The notes: generated from the letters alone by a model not told the origin. Positions 40,475 through 49,593 are shown, counted from the first letter of the stretch. The stretch: DNA of 64,000 nt from Butyrivibrio sp. XPD2006 (GCF_000420865.1 NZ_ATVT01000002.1:310001-374000), one strand, 5' to 3'. Made by a program: numbers and translations.

Positions 40475-42766
40475 TCACTCGCCAAGACACTCATAAGCTC
40501 TTATACCGTCAACTTCACGAAGGCTTATAAAAAGAGCTGCCAGCACGGTTATCAATATCACAAGCGGGACCACCGTAAATATGAATGCCGGCTTTAAGAT
40601 AAAATGAAAGCCATACGCTCCCATTGTGCCAAGAAGAAGTCCCGCCAGAGTTTCGCCCGGTACAATGCCCGCAAAGATTCCAAAGAAAAGTCCTATGGCT
40701 ACAGCTGCAAGATTTCTTTTTACATAGCGCTTTTTAAGATCGCCTGCCGTAAATCCCAGGGCCTTCATCAAAGAACTCTCACCTCTCTCCTTCCAGATCA
40801 TGAGGCGGGTCATGAGAAGGATTACCGTAAAGAGTATGAGGCATGCCAGTGTTCCGCATATGACAGAGGCTGAAGATATCTTCCTGATTGTCTGTCCGTA
40901 TGTTCCCTGAAGATAATCCTCTATAAGAGTGATGCGCAGTCCGTCACTTATTCTGTCAGAGCCTGCAACAAAACCACTCTCCTTGTACTCGCGCACCCAG
41001 TCACCCGGTGAGTAGCCATCCTTAAGCGAGAGGTAGATAATACTCCACATCACGCTGCCTGTGTTCTCCGACTTGCTAAAGCACGCCTTTGCACTCTTTC
41101 CGCCGTTGGTTATATCGGAGTATATTCCGCATACTCTGCATGTGATCGTCTCAGCTCCTGCGCCGTCACCGTTTCTGATAATCTGAAGTTCATCTCCGAG
41201 TTTGATATTCATCTCTCTTGCGTTGAGTATTGACAGGGCTACCTCATTTTCTTTTTCCGGATATCTTCCTTCCGTGTATTTCACAGGATACCTGCCATGG
41301 TCTCCGGTCTCTATCATCAGGTCATAAGTTGTGCCATCGGAAAGCATGACTCCATACGCGGAAGTCTGCATCAGGACAAAGCCACTTACCCTCTCATCCT
41401 TCTCCAATGTCCCGGTAACTGCATCTACATTCACTTTTGTATTGGCATTCTGCCTGATATCAATTCTGATCTGGCTCTCTCCAATGCCCATGTATGTAGC
41501 AAATCCCGGAGAAGCTATTGTACTGTTCATGTTGAAGGGCACAAGGATGATAAATACCGCTGCTGCCGTGATCACACTGACAGGGAGCAGCAAGCTCTTT
41601 TCCCGACCAAAGGCACCCCGACCATATAGTGCTTCCACCGCTGATAGCCTGTCCATCCTGTGAAGCGTCCGCAGTACCGACAGAAGAATGATGCCCTCTG
41701 CCGCTGCACCTCCCAGGATCGCCCCGGTGATGATCATCGCCATATTACCCGGATTGCCGTACAACTCTCTCATCCTGGCGCCAAGGGGTCCCGAGATGAT
41801 CATAGCTGCGCCAAGCCCAATAAGCGAGCCCGCGGCTGAGAGCAAAAGATATTTCGAAAAGTACATACTGCAGATCCCGCCCCCGGAGATTCCGACAGCT
41901 TTCATTATTCCGATTTCTCTTTTGTCCTTCTCAAGCTGTGTCATGATCAGTGTTCGGATACACAAAACAGAAATGAACAAAATAACAGCGCTGACAAGCA
42001 GTATCACAAGGATCATAATTCCGTCGGAAAGCGCGTTCATCATGCGGATAAGAGGAAACGTGATCGTCGGGCCGTTTTCGGGAAGCTGTGCCTCGTGATA
42101 AGCTGTTGCAAAAGCGTTTAGGTCACTGCCCTCGCGGAGTTTGAATTCGATCAGGTATTCCTCGCTGCCATGCGGTCTCAGCCTTTCATAATCCTGTTTG
42201 CTTACCAAAAACCTCTTGGATGAAGCCATCATGGAATTCATCTGGGAGTCGCGAAGAAAGCCTGCTATGGTAAGCGATTCAGATCCTATATGCATTGTGT
42301 CGCCGATTTCCACTTTGTATTCCTCTCTGTAGCAGACAGGAATGTAGACCTCCCCTTCGCTTGGGAAGATCACGTTGCCTTCAGCATCGAGCAGAAGATC
42401 AAACTTATCGCTCTGTGTGCAAAGGCCGTTATCCTGCGTATTTTCAGAGAGAGATTTCTCTCCCAGACTAAGGTCTGAATTCTGAAGGTTCAGAAATCCG
42501 GCGATCTGCATTTCCTCTACATCGTTTCTGCCTCCGGCAAATTCCGAGATGTCTTCTGCCGATATGTCACCTGCATGCATCTGCAGGAAATCAGGCGTAC
42601 CGGCCGTTTCCATGAGCCTGTCAACAGAGCCCATCAATCCTGCAAACAAGATGATCGAGAGGCTAAGGAGCATGGCCGATGCCGCCATAAAAAGACATGT
42701 TGCAGCCGCCACGAATCTCTCGGATTTTATGCTGTTAATCAGTAGTTGTTTCTTCATTTTGTTCAT
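40475..42766 (-). CDS. FtsX-like ABC permease
   Basis: A 763-residue permease with an N-terminal membrane segment (about 20-45), a large extracytoplasmic domain, a three-segment FtsX module in the middle (about 250-370), a second extracytoplasmic domain and a C-terminal FtsX module (about 625-760). It partners the MacB-type ATPase downstream. The start is uncertain: 42766 (GGAGG only 4 bp upstream) or 42757 (12 bp downstream of it). Either way it overlaps the 3' end of the core-deleted MFS gene, so translation is probably coupled. Antibiotic or bacteriocin export is possible but not shown. Confidence 0.88.
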   Translation of the reverse strand: MNKMKKQLLINSIKSERFVAAATCLFMAASAMLLSLSIILFAGLMGSVDRLMETAGTPDFLQMHAGDISAEDISEFAGGRNDVEEMQIAGFLNLQNSDLSLGEKSLSENTQDNGLCTQSDKFDLLLDAEGNVIFPSEGEVYIPVCYREEYKVEIGDTMHIGSESLTIAGFLRDSQMNSMMASSKRFLVSKQDYERLRPHGSEEYLIEFKLREGSDLNAFATAYHEAQLPENGPTITFPLIRMMNALSDGIMILVILLVSAVILFISVLCIRTLIMTQLEKDKREIGIMKAVGISGGGICSMYFSKYLLLSAAGSLIGLGAAMIISGPLGARMRELYGNPGNMAMIITGAILGGAAAEGIILLSVLRTLHRMDRLSAVEALYGRGAFGREKSLLLPVSVITAAAVFIILVPFNMNSTIASPGFATYMGIGESQIRIDIRQNANTKVNVDAVTGTLEKDERVSGFVLMQTSAYGVMLSDGTTYDLMIETGDHGRYPVKYTEGRYPEKENEVALSILNAREMNIKLGDELQIIRNGDGAGAETITCRVCGIYSDITNGGKSAKACFSKSENTGSVMWSIIYLSLKDGYSPGDWVREYKESGFVAGSDRISDGLRITLIEDYLQGTYGQTIRKISSASVICGTLACLILFTVILLMTRLMIWKERGESSLMKALGFTAGDLKKRYVKRNLAAVAIGLFFGIFAGIVPGETLAGLLLGTMGAYGFHFILKPAFIFTVVPLVILITVLAALFISLREVDGIRAYECLGE

Positions 42767-43037
42767 TGCCCTCCAAGGCCCTGACATCTTTAAACAGGTA
42801 AAGTATTATTGCTGTTGCAGTAAGCAGTGCACCTGAAGCCATGATCACAACTGCTGCTCCGCGGCCAACGCCTACATGTCTCAACTTAGCGATCTCATCT
42901 GCCAGAAATCCGGCGCTCCCGGTCTGTTTAAATACATATACGCTAAGGCCGAAGCTTGTGAGTCCTCCGCCTATTGCCGATATGATCTCGCCACTCCAAA
43001 GGAGCAGAAATTTATTAAAGTTTGATTTTCGATCCAT
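42735..43037 (-). pseudogene. Core-deleted MFS efflux gene encoding a 100-residue, still open product
   Basis: The first 40 residues (FLLLWSGEIISAIGGGLTSFGLSVYVFKQTGSA) are the standard N-terminus of MFS_3-type exporters of about 400 residues. From about residue 44 the sequence matches their C-terminal end (GVGRGAAVVIMASGALLTATAIILYLFKDVRALE). Some 300 residues are missing, yet the frame is open and a good GGAGG precedes the start. Two membrane segments remain. It is first in the TetR-controlled cluster and overlaps the FtsX gene, so its reading may serve mainly to carry ribosomes to that gene. A small membrane protein with a new role cannot be excluded. Confidence 0.8.
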
Positions 43038-43061
43038 GGTTTACCTCCACTTGCGCTTCAA

Positions 43062-43078
43062 CCGACAACCTGTCGGTC
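43062..43078. promoter_or_regulatory. TetR operator upstream of the MFS remnant/FtsX/ABC operon
   Basis: The palindrome ACCGACAACCTGTCGGT (7-bp arms, 3-bp centre) lies 24 bp before the MFS-remnant start and is identical to the operator in front of the TetR gene. A weak minus-strand promoter, TTGATC (43108-43113) and TTTAAA (43085-43090) with a 17-bp spacer, lies just upstream; its sequence partly coincides with a hairpin (43097-43128) that may terminate the TetR transcript. Confidence 0.85.
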
Positions 43079-43151
43079 AGCGTGTTTAAAATATGGGACC
43101 TGCTTGCGATCAAGCATACAAGTCCCTTGTCATGCTGTTTATACAATTGTG

Positions 43152-43778
43152 TCAGTTCTTAAAGGCACTCATTATCGTCTTACTAAGACTTCCTTCCTCG
43201 GCTCCGAGGATCCTCTCTATGTGATAGACAAAAGCCTTGCCCTTGGACAGCTTTTCCCCCGGCGTAAGTTCTGCGAGATCATCAAACGCTGCGTTACTGT
43301 AAATCATGATCATCTCAGCCGCTTCTGCAGGATATTTGGAATTAAAAATTCCCTCCTTATTACCTTCCTTGATAAGTATTGCATAAAGAGGAACCACCTC
43401 TTTTACAAGCCTATCCTGCATCTTCTGATGCAGAAGTGCGTTCTGCGGCCTATGGAGCTGCTCAAGTACTTCTGTTCCGGTATCACTCTTGATATTCAGC
43501 GCTTTCACCGTAGCCGTGAGGCGTTCAATGACACTAAGTCTCTTGTCGGCTATGATGATCCCTGCTCTGTAAATTGCCAGCCTGGTCATTCTGTCAACTA
43601 TTGCATCCAGGATCTCTTCCTTGGACGCGAAATGATGATAAAGAGTTCCGCGCGCAATTCCGATCCGATTGATGATATCGTTTGTGCTGGCAGCATCAAA
43701 TCCTTTCTCGGCAAACAGCTGCTCAGCCACATCAAGTATTTCGTTTTTTCTCTCTTCTGCTGTTTTTACAACTCTCAT
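43152..43778 (-). CDS. TetR-family repressor
   Basis: A 208-residue regulator. The N-terminal helix-turn-helix is clear (EILDVAEQLFAEKGFDAASTNDIINRIGIARGTLYHHFASKEEILDA in overlapping parts), and the C-terminal ligand domain is divergent as usual. AAGGA lies 11 bp upstream of the start. Identical 17-bp palindromes precede this gene and the downstream MFS-remnant/FtsX/ABC operon, so it most likely represses itself and the exporter until an inducer binds. Confidence 0.92.
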   Translation of the reverse strand: MRVVKTAEERKNEILDVAEQLFAEKGFDAASTNDIINRIGIARGTLYHHFASKEEILDAIVDRMTRLAIYRAGIIIADKRLSVIERLTATVKALNIKSDTGTEVLEQLHRPQNALLHQKMQDRLVKEVVPLYAILIKEGNKEGIFNSKYPAEAAEMIMIYSNAAFDDLAELTPGEKLSKGKAFVYHIERILGAEEGSLSKTIMSAFKN

Positions 43779-43830
43779 CTGATCTGAGTTCCTTTAGGAA
43801 AGATGCAATTTCTTTTACAGAAACAGTATC

Positions 43831-43876
43831 ACCGACAACCTGTCGGTATTGTAACATACCACGATGAAATTGTAAA
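43831..43876 (-). promoter_or_regulatory. Promoter and operator of the TetR gene
   Basis: Minus-strand -35 TTTACA (43871-43876) and -10 TACAAT (43848-43853) are 17 bp apart; the -10 also has an upstream TG. The operator ACCGACAACCTGTCGGT (43831-43847) starts directly after the -10 and covers the transcription start, a classic self-repression layout. Confidence 0.85.
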
Positions 43877-43898
43877 CTGTTTTTCATACCGGTTTGCA

Positions 43899-44048
43899 TC
43901 AATGCACCAGTATCTTTTTTATCATCTTCTCATTGATTGGCAGGAAGAATCCGGCGACAGGTCCCACCAGCGCAACGCACACGATGGTTCCGGCGCCTAC
44001 TACTCCGCCGAATAAAAATCCTATCAGCGTAAAAACAGCCGGCCCCAT
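43899..44048 (-). pseudogene. C-terminal fragment of a YczE/YitT-like membrane protein
   Basis: About 50 codons read FTLIGFLFGGVVGAGTIVCVALVGPVAGFFLP before a TGA (43899-43901). The GGxxGxGT...GP pattern is the last membrane part of YczE/YitT-type proteins of about 200 residues; the rest is gone. Its 5' edge runs into the terminator of the beta-helix lipoprotein gene. No ribosome binding site. Decayed remnant, moderate certainty about the family. Confidence 0.55.
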
Positions 44049-44063
44049 ATCATGGAACCGGCT
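44031..44063 (-). terminator. Intrinsic terminator of the beta-helix lipoprotein gene
   Basis: On the minus strand a 12-bp stem (AGCCGGTTCCAT with ATGGGGCCGGCT, 44037-44063, two G-U pairs, 3-nt loop) is followed by GTTTTT (44031-44036). It begins 7 bp after the lipoprotein stop. Confidence 0.9.
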
Positions 44064-44070
44064 TGTCTTT

Positions 44071-45603
44071 TTACATTGCTACGCCGTTGACGTAAAGAGT
44101 ATATCCGTTTGTATTTACGCTTGAAATATCACCATCAAAAGATGTGATGTAGGTATCTGCCGTAAGAGTCCAGGTGCTGTCCTTGTCGATGGAGACGGAG
44201 ACAGTTCCGACTTCTGTTGATACTGTTTCGCCCTTGGCATTTGTTATGTTGCCGTCAACAGTTCCGGTAAAGCTTGAACCATTTGTGAGGTTAAGTGTAA
44301 GCTCTGAATCACTGCCTACAAGAATTGTTCCTTCGAGGTCCTGAGCATCGGTATTTAAAGTAGCCTTGTTGGTATCGCCCGTCCAGCCGTCTGCGCAGAC
44401 TGAGAGAAGGATGTTGTCCGCATCTTTATTGATGATATTCACACCGCTTAAATTGATCACAGCAGATGTGTTTGTAACGTGGAAGACATGACCGTTCTTG
44501 CTGGTAAGACTTCCGCCGTTCATGGTGAATGTAGAAGTTCCGCTGTCTGCATCACCCGACATTGACTGGTAGATCATGATCGTATCGTAGAATGTTGCAT
44601 TACCGTTTGTGTCGGTGTTGTTGGCTGTCATATCACAGTCATTAAGTGTAATTGAATTGATACCCTCAATGCATACGCCTTCTGAAAGATTTGAAGTAAG
44701 TGTTGCATTGGATACTGTGATATCTGCTGTTGAGTATATTGCAGGTGATCCAAGGCCGTTTGTTGTATATGATCCGCCGTCAACCGTAACTGTTCCGCCA
44801 CCTCTGTCTGTTCTGATGGCTGCTGAAGATCTTCCGCTGGTCTCAACCGTGAGGTCATAAGCTTCTGTGATTCCGCCGCCGGTAGTCATGATACCGCCGG
44901 ATCCATCGCCTGTTGTTGTGATCTTGGTATCTGAGATAATAACTTTTGTTCCGTCACCGGTAGCACCGTTCTGGCCGCCGTTTCCGCCGTAGGAAAAGAC
45001 ACCGTTGGCGCCATCGGCATCTGATGTCACAGTTCCGCCTGTAATAGTTGTTGTGGAACCGTCTTTTACAAGAACTGCTGCATTAAGTCCGTAGAAGTTG
45101 CAGTTATCTCCGCCATCTGAGTCGCCGGTCTTGGTGACTGTGGGATTGGTAATTGTCACATCATCTGATGTGCTGATGAGAAGTGCACTTTCATCTGCTG
45201 TTGTGCTGGCGTAAGTCTTATCTTCTTGTGTGTCTGCTGAAGTAATCTCTTCAACTCCTGTGTAATCTATATCTGCACTGCTGCTTCCGCCGCCAAATCC
45301 GCCTCCGGGAGGATTTCCGGGTGCCTGTCCGTCCGGAGCTCCACCTTCCGGCGGGTTGCCCGGAGCCTGTCCATCAGGAGCCTGTCCATCAGGAGCCTGT
45401 CCATCAGGAGCTCCGCCTTCGGGTGCTTCTTTGTCGGATGACTGACCATCCGTCACCTCTCCTGTCGGAGCTGCAGTGTCTTCCGAAACAGTTGTTGCCG
45501 TACCGGCTGTGCTTGCCCCTGCCTCGCCACAGGCAGTAACTGCCGCACACATAACAGTAACCATTCCTATTGATAAAATTCTTTTGATATCTCTTTTCTT
45601 CAT
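44071..45603 (-). CDS. Surface lipoprotein with Pro/Gly/Gln repeats and a beta-helix domain
   Basis: A 510-residue lipoprotein (lipobox VTAC). After a Thr/Asp-rich stretch comes a low-complexity linker of repeated APDGQ and GNPPEGG units, then from about residue 110 a long parallel beta-helix with regularly spaced turns rich in Thr, Gly and Asn (SDADGANGVFSYGGNGG, SGGIMTTGGGITEAYDL). Such proteins bind or cleave polysaccharides or act as adhesins; no catalytic residues were recognised. AAGGAG precedes the start. It stands alone with its own terminator. Confidence 0.8.
   Translation of the reverse strand: MKKRDIKRILSIGMVTVMCAAVTACGEAGASTAGTATTVSEDTAAPTGEVTDGQSSDKEAPEGGAPDGQAPDGQAPDGQAPGNPPEGGAPDGQAPGNPPGGGFGGGSSSADIDYTGVEEITSADTQEDKTYASTTADESALLISTSDDVTITNPTVTKTGDSDGGDNCNFYGLNAAVLVKDGSTTTITGGTVTSDADGANGVFSYGGNGGQNGATGDGTKVIISDTKITTTGDGSGGIMTTGGGITEAYDLTVETSGRSSAAIRTDRGGGTVTVDGGSYTTNGLGSPAIYSTADITVSNATLTSNLSEGVCIEGINSITLNDCDMTANNTDTNGNATFYDTIMIYQSMSGDADSGTSTFTMNGGSLTSKNGHVFHVTNTSAVINLSGVNIINKDADNILLSVCADGWTGDTNKATLNTDAQDLEGTILVGSDSELTLNLTNGSSFTGTVDGNITNAKGETVSTEVGTVSVSIDKDSTWTLTADTYITSFDGDISSVNTNGYTLYVNGVAM
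45361..45411. repeat. 15-bp tandem repeat inside the beta-helix lipoprotein gene
   Basis: GGAGCCTGTCCATCA recurs three times without change, encoding the APDGQ repeats of the linker. Because the unit is a multiple of three, copy-number change would lengthen or shorten the linker without a frameshift. Confidence 0.8.
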
Positions 45604-45742
45604 GCCAAATCTCCTTGTCTATTCATCCATGTTTGAAACATGTCGTATTTGATCTTGAATGCATTATCACACCCGAACCTAAAAGAAACTTAAAAAATAA
45701 TTTTGGTTCCTGTTTTTTCAAAAAAGAATATAATAGTAGTAG

Positions 45743-45756
45743 GCGGAAAACCGCCA
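45743..45756 (+). other. Small leader hairpin upstream of the MFS gene
   Basis: GGCGG-AAAA-CCGCC, a 5-bp stem that ends 8 bp before the GGGGGAAGGGG ribosome binding region. A -10-like TATAAT lies at 45729-45734 but no matching -35 was found. Confidence 0.4.
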
Positions 45757-45777
45757 AAAAGGGGGAAGGGGAAACAT

Positions 45778-47169
45778 ATGGCAAATAACGAAAAAGAACT
45801 AAAACAGCTGTCAAAGCTAAAGGCTGAGGCAGCAAGAAAAAAGCCACTCCATTACATCGGACTGGCTATGGTGGTTCTCACTATTATTTACATCGTAGAT
45901 GAGATCACCTCTAACATGAATGCTGCAATGCAGCCTTACGTGTTATTCGATCTTTTTAACATCACTTCAAGAAACGTCAATTCACCGGAGTACACAAGTG
46001 CGTTTAACGTTGTGGCTCCGATCCAGGTCTTTTCCAACCTGCTTCTTATCATAACTCCGTTCTACAAGGCACTGTCTGACAAGTACGGCCGAAAGCTCTT
46101 TTTAATGCTAAACACAATTGGCATGGGGCTTGGAATGTGCATCGTCATGACCGCACAGAACGTGGTCTGGTACATATTGGGAATGCTGTTTATGATGTTC
46201 TTTACGCCAAATGACATGCAGGTTCTCTACATCATGGAGACAGCGCCCAAGGAAAAAAGAGCTACCTACAGCTTCATCGCAAAGGGAATTGCGCTTGTCA
46301 GCGTATCACTCATCGGTGTGTTCTCACGAATGTTCCTCCGGGAAACTGTTCCTTCAAGCTGGCGCCTGGTCTATCTGATACCGGTGGTATCTGCCCTGGT
46401 TATCGGCTTTCTTTCATATTTCTTTATGCGTGAGACTCCGGTATTTGTGGAGCAGCGCATCAGCTATCTTTCGCTGACAGATGCAGAGCGCGAGCAGAAG
46501 AAAAAAGAGGATCATGCAAACGGTACATCAGAAGAGGGCGGCGTCTTCAAAGCTATCCGCTTCATCTTTACCAACAGACAGCTCAGGTGGATACTGATCG
46601 CGGGCTTTATCTTTTTTGCAACAACCTTCTACACATCATATTATGCAACTGTTCTGGAAGGTGCCATGTCCACAGATATGGTGGCAACAGCGCTGGTTAT
46701 TTATCCCATCTTCAACGGACTTGTGACCATACTCAGCGGATTCTTTTCCGACAAGCTCGGGCGCAAAAAGGTCTGTCTTATCTTAGGCGGACTGACAATT
46801 GCAGGGCTCCTGGCATTTGTCCTCTCCTGCAGACTTGGCTTTGGTCCTGTCGCTGCCGGGATTGCCTACGGCTGCTCAATCGGCGGTCTCTGGTCCATGT
46901 CCGATACGCTTATCCTGACAATGCCCGCAGAGTCAACTCCATCAGGCATGCGCTCCTCAGTTATGGGTACCATCTCTGTTCTCATCGGAGCCGGAATGTT
47001 CCTCGGCCAGGCCATCTTTATTGTATGCCAGAACTTTCTGCCTATGGACATTCTCTTCATGATCATCTGCCTGCCGTTCATGGTGCTCAGCCTTGTAATT
47101 CTGCTTGTTAAGGTAAAAGAGACTAAGGATGCCGACCTGGATAACATCACAGCCGACACATATAAATAA
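45778..47169 (+). CDS. MFS transporter (sugar-porter-like)
   Basis: A 463-residue carrier with about 12 membrane segments. The loop between segments 2 and 3 has ALSDKYGRKLFLML, the corresponding second-half loop is FFSDKLGRKKVCLI, and the central loop carries PVFVEQRISYLSLTDAE. This is the pattern of the major facilitator superfamily, likely a sugar or sugar-acid porter. The start at 45778 follows GGGGGAAGGGG; an upstream reading from 45703 has no binding site. Its stop is followed directly by a REP-like palindrome, with a GH3 enzyme gene convergent beyond it. Confidence 0.88.
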   Translation: MANNEKELKQLSKLKAEAARKKPLHYIGLAMVVLTIIYIVDEITSNMNAAMQPYVLFDLFNITSRNVNSPEYTSAFNVVAPIQVFSNLLLIITPFYKALSDKYGRKLFLMLNTIGMGLGMCIVMTAQNVVWYILGMLFMMFFTPNDMQVLYIMETAPKEKRATYSFIAKGIALVSVSLIGVFSRMFLRETVPSSWRLVYLIPVVSALVIGFLSYFFMRETPVFVEQRISYLSLTDAEREQKKKEDHANGTSEEGGVFKAIRFIFTNRQLRWILIAGFIFFATTFYTSYYATVLEGAMSTDMVATALVIYPIFNGLVTILSGFFSDKLGRKKVCLILGGLTIAGLLAFVLSCRLGFGPVAAGIAYGCSIGGLWSMSDTLILTMPAESTPSGMRSSVMGTISVLIGAGMFLGQAIFIVCQNFLPMDILFMIICLPFMVLSLVILLVKVKETKDADLDNITADTYK

Positions 47170-47202
47170 TGGTCCCGGGGGACGGAGGTATGGGACCATT
47201 AA
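47170..47202 (+). repeat. REP-like GGGGACG-core palindromic element, copy 3
   Basis: TGGTCCCGGGGGACGGAG followed by GTATGGGACCATT fills the gap between two convergent genes: it begins right after the MFS stop (47167-47169) and its right end overlaps the GH3 stop codon (47199-47201). AATGGTCCC/GGGACCATT ends pair. Confidence 0.88.
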
Positions 47203-49325
47203 TATGTCAGGCCGAAGCCTCTTTTATACAGAAATTCACTGCCATACTTAAGGGTGCCGTCTTCCGCTTCCTCGACAACAGGAATATTTACCGGAAGATG
47301 GCCCTTTGGCGTATTGGCCCCGAAGATTGTCTCAATGACAGCGACCACGTTGGCGTTTCTGGCACTCATTCCTGTGGCGCTCTCTTTGTCTTTTGTCGGG
47401 TCTATGTTAAGACCGGCCCCCAGATATGCAATTACAATTGCATCGGCGTCCTGATAAACTGCTGCATCATAAGGCAGATTCTCGCTGATAAAGATGAACT
47501 TTCCTCCTGCCTTATGTGTGTCAGACATCGCTTCGTGCAGGGCGATAAACTGAGGGTCATCCTTATTAAGCACACTGCTGCCGGATGCATAAGAAAAGGC
47601 CAGAACATAATCAGCAGAAGAAATCTTTTTCCTGATAGTATCTGTGTAATGCGTCATAGCCAAAGAAGAATCATAGTAATAATCAACATCTGCCTGCTTT
47701 TCCAGCTCACTTAGCGCAAAGTTTATGGCCGTTGCATCGCCGGACTGGCGCCCTAAGATCACGCCTCTCTTTGCATCATCTTTAATCGGCAGGACATCTC
47801 CGTCATTCTTAACTACAGTAATAGCCTGCCTTGCAAGCTCCATCTCTTTTTCATGATGTTCTGCTGATCCAACAATTTCCTTACATTTTGCCACTCTATC
47901 ATCAATAGAAATGTCATCTTTCTGCACTCCTGAAGGATCATAGATTCCGTACTCAGCCTTGAGGTTTAAGATGCGCTTTACACTCTCATCTATTCTCTTT
48001 TCACTGATCTCTCCAGATTCGACCTTTGCGATAATCCCTGCTATGTACTCATCGTAATAAGTTGCAGCCTCGGGCGAATTAAGATCAAGCGGAAGCAAAA
48101 GCAGGTCCACCCCTGCTTTTATAACCTCTGTGGCAATTCCTACTCCGTATTCCGCCGAATTCTCTTCTCCCGGAACAAGACCCGCTGTGGCAATTGCATC
48201 CATCTCAAGTGCATCGGTAACAACTACGCCGTCAAATCCAAGATCTGTACGAAGAATATTAGTAATCATCTTCTTTGACATGGTGGCCGGGAAAAATCCC
48301 TTTGTCTTCCCATCGCCAAAGGTCTTTTCCTCGTCGATCAGAGGATAAGTTATATGCGCCGTCATTATTATATCTGCGCCATCTTCTATTACTTTTTTGA
48401 ACGGTACAAGTTCATTTTGCTGAAGCTCTTCATAGGTCTTTTCCACCGAAGGCGTTCCTATGTGGCTGTCCACTTCAGTATCGCCGTGTCCCGGAAAGTG
48501 CTTGTAGGTAGCGATTATATTGTTCCCAGCCAGTCCCTTTGAATAAGCGGCTCCAAGGCTCGCCACGGTTTGTGGATCATCGGAAAAAGACCTTGTTCCT
48601 ATGACAGGGTTTGCCGGATTATTATTCACATCTATTACCGGCGCAAAGTCAATATTAAAGCCGATTGCAGCCATCTCTTCACCAAGGATGCTGCCTGTCA
48701 TTTCTGCGTTTGCAGTTGCATCTTCCGTAGCTCCGATTGCCATGTTTCCGGTCATTCTGGTTCCGGTGGTTAGCCGGATGACAATTCCACCCTCTTCATC
48801 AATGGGCATCAGGTATGGAATGTGGGCAGATGCATCCTCTATCTGCATGTTGTTCTCCTGAAGGTCATAAACAAGTCTTGTAGTCTGCTCAGCTCCTGTG
48901 ATATTGGCGCCAAAGAGTATGATCCCGCCGTACTGGTGGTTTCTGAGCGCACTGGCAAGCTCAGGAGCTGCGCCAAGTTCAGTTACGTTGACATCATTCC
49001 AGGTGCGGATCGCAGGAATTATCATCTGAGAGATCTTTTCATCCATAGACATTCCGGCGACGACTTTGTCAAGCTTCTTATCTGTTTTCTCGTCAATTGG
49101 ATCGACTTCTATATCATCTTTTTCTTTGTCTTCCGTTTTATCCTCAGACTTACCGTCTGTGCTGTCTTCTGTATTAAACTGCTCTGCCTCTGATGCTTTG
49201 CTTGTTGTATCACTTAAAGTTTCTTCAGCTGTCTCTTTTCCTCCACAACCACCCATCATGCAGGTTCCTACCAGCGCCAGCATCGCAGCATAGACAAGTA
49301 TAAGTCTTTTCAGGTTAAGCTTCAT
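47199..49325 (-). CDS. GH3 beta-N-acetylhexosaminidase-like lipoprotein
   Basis: A 708-residue lipoprotein (lipobox MGGC, Cys27) with an acidic linker to about residue 80. The catalytic domain has KHFPGHGDTEVDSH at 275-288, the NagZ-type loop with the His/Asp acid/base pair, and the nucleophile Asp371 in VVVTDALEMDAI. The C-terminal GH3 sandwich domain (about 520-700) is present, as in two-domain Gram-positive NagZ enzymes. It probably trims muropeptide or chitin-type oligosaccharides at the cell surface. GGAGGG precedes the start. Confidence 0.9.
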   Translation of the reverse strand: MKLNLKRLILVYAAMLALVGTCMMGGCGGKETAEETLSDTTSKASEAEQFNTEDSTDGKSEDKTEDKEKDDIEVDPIDEKTDKKLDKVVAGMSMDEKISQMIIPAIRTWNDVNVTELGAAPELASALRNHQYGGIILFGANITGAEQTTRLVYDLQENNMQIEDASAHIPYLMPIDEEGGIVIRLTTGTRMTGNMAIGATEDATANAEMTGSILGEEMAAIGFNIDFAPVIDVNNNPANPVIGTRSFSDDPQTVASLGAAYSKGLAGNNIIATYKHFPGHGDTEVDSHIGTPSVEKTYEELQQNELVPFKKVIEDGADIIMTAHITYPLIDEEKTFGDGKTKGFFPATMSKKMITNILRTDLGFDGVVVTDALEMDAIATAGLVPGEENSAEYGVGIATEVIKAGVDLLLLPLDLNSPEAATYYDEYIAGIIAKVESGEISEKRIDESVKRILNLKAEYGIYDPSGVQKDDISIDDRVAKCKEIVGSAEHHEKEMELARQAITVVKNDGDVLPIKDDAKRGVILGRQSGDATAINFALSELEKQADVDYYYDSSLAMTHYTDTIRKKISSADYVLAFSYASGSSVLNKDDPQFIALHEAMSDTHKAGGKFIFISENLPYDAAVYQDADAIVIAYLGAGLNIDPTKDKESATGMSARNANVVAVIETIFGANTPKGHLPVNIPVVEEAEDGTLKYGSEFLYKRGFGLTY

Positions 49326-49510
49326 GTACTACCCTCCGACCATACATTATTCATCTTTATTTTATCACGAATAAAGACCTGCGGCTTTTCGTCCACTACA
49401 ATTGATTCGTTATCTCATATGCAGTGGAAAAAGCATTCTATATGCCCGTCTGACAGCCACTGCATTTCATATTTTAGGACAATTTCGTAGGAAAAGACTC
49501 ATTTACGAGT

Positions 49511-49584
49511 CAAAAATGACCCCCGTGGACGGAGTCGAGGGCTCATTTTTTTGGTCCCATAACTCCGTCCCCAGGGACCAAAAT
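49511..49584. repeat. REP-like GGGGACG-core inverted pair, copies 4a and 4b
   Basis: A plus-oriented unit (AATGACCCCCGTGGACGGAG then TCGAGGGCTCATTTTT, 49511-49550) is followed directly by a minus-oriented unit (49551-49584, minus-strand TGGTCCCTGGGGACGGAG). The rest of the 320-bp gap 49326-49645 holds no gene; CCACTGCAT/ATGCAGTGG-type sequences at 49417-49476 form another possible hairpin. Confidence 0.8.
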
Positions 49585-49593
49585 CAGGCACAT

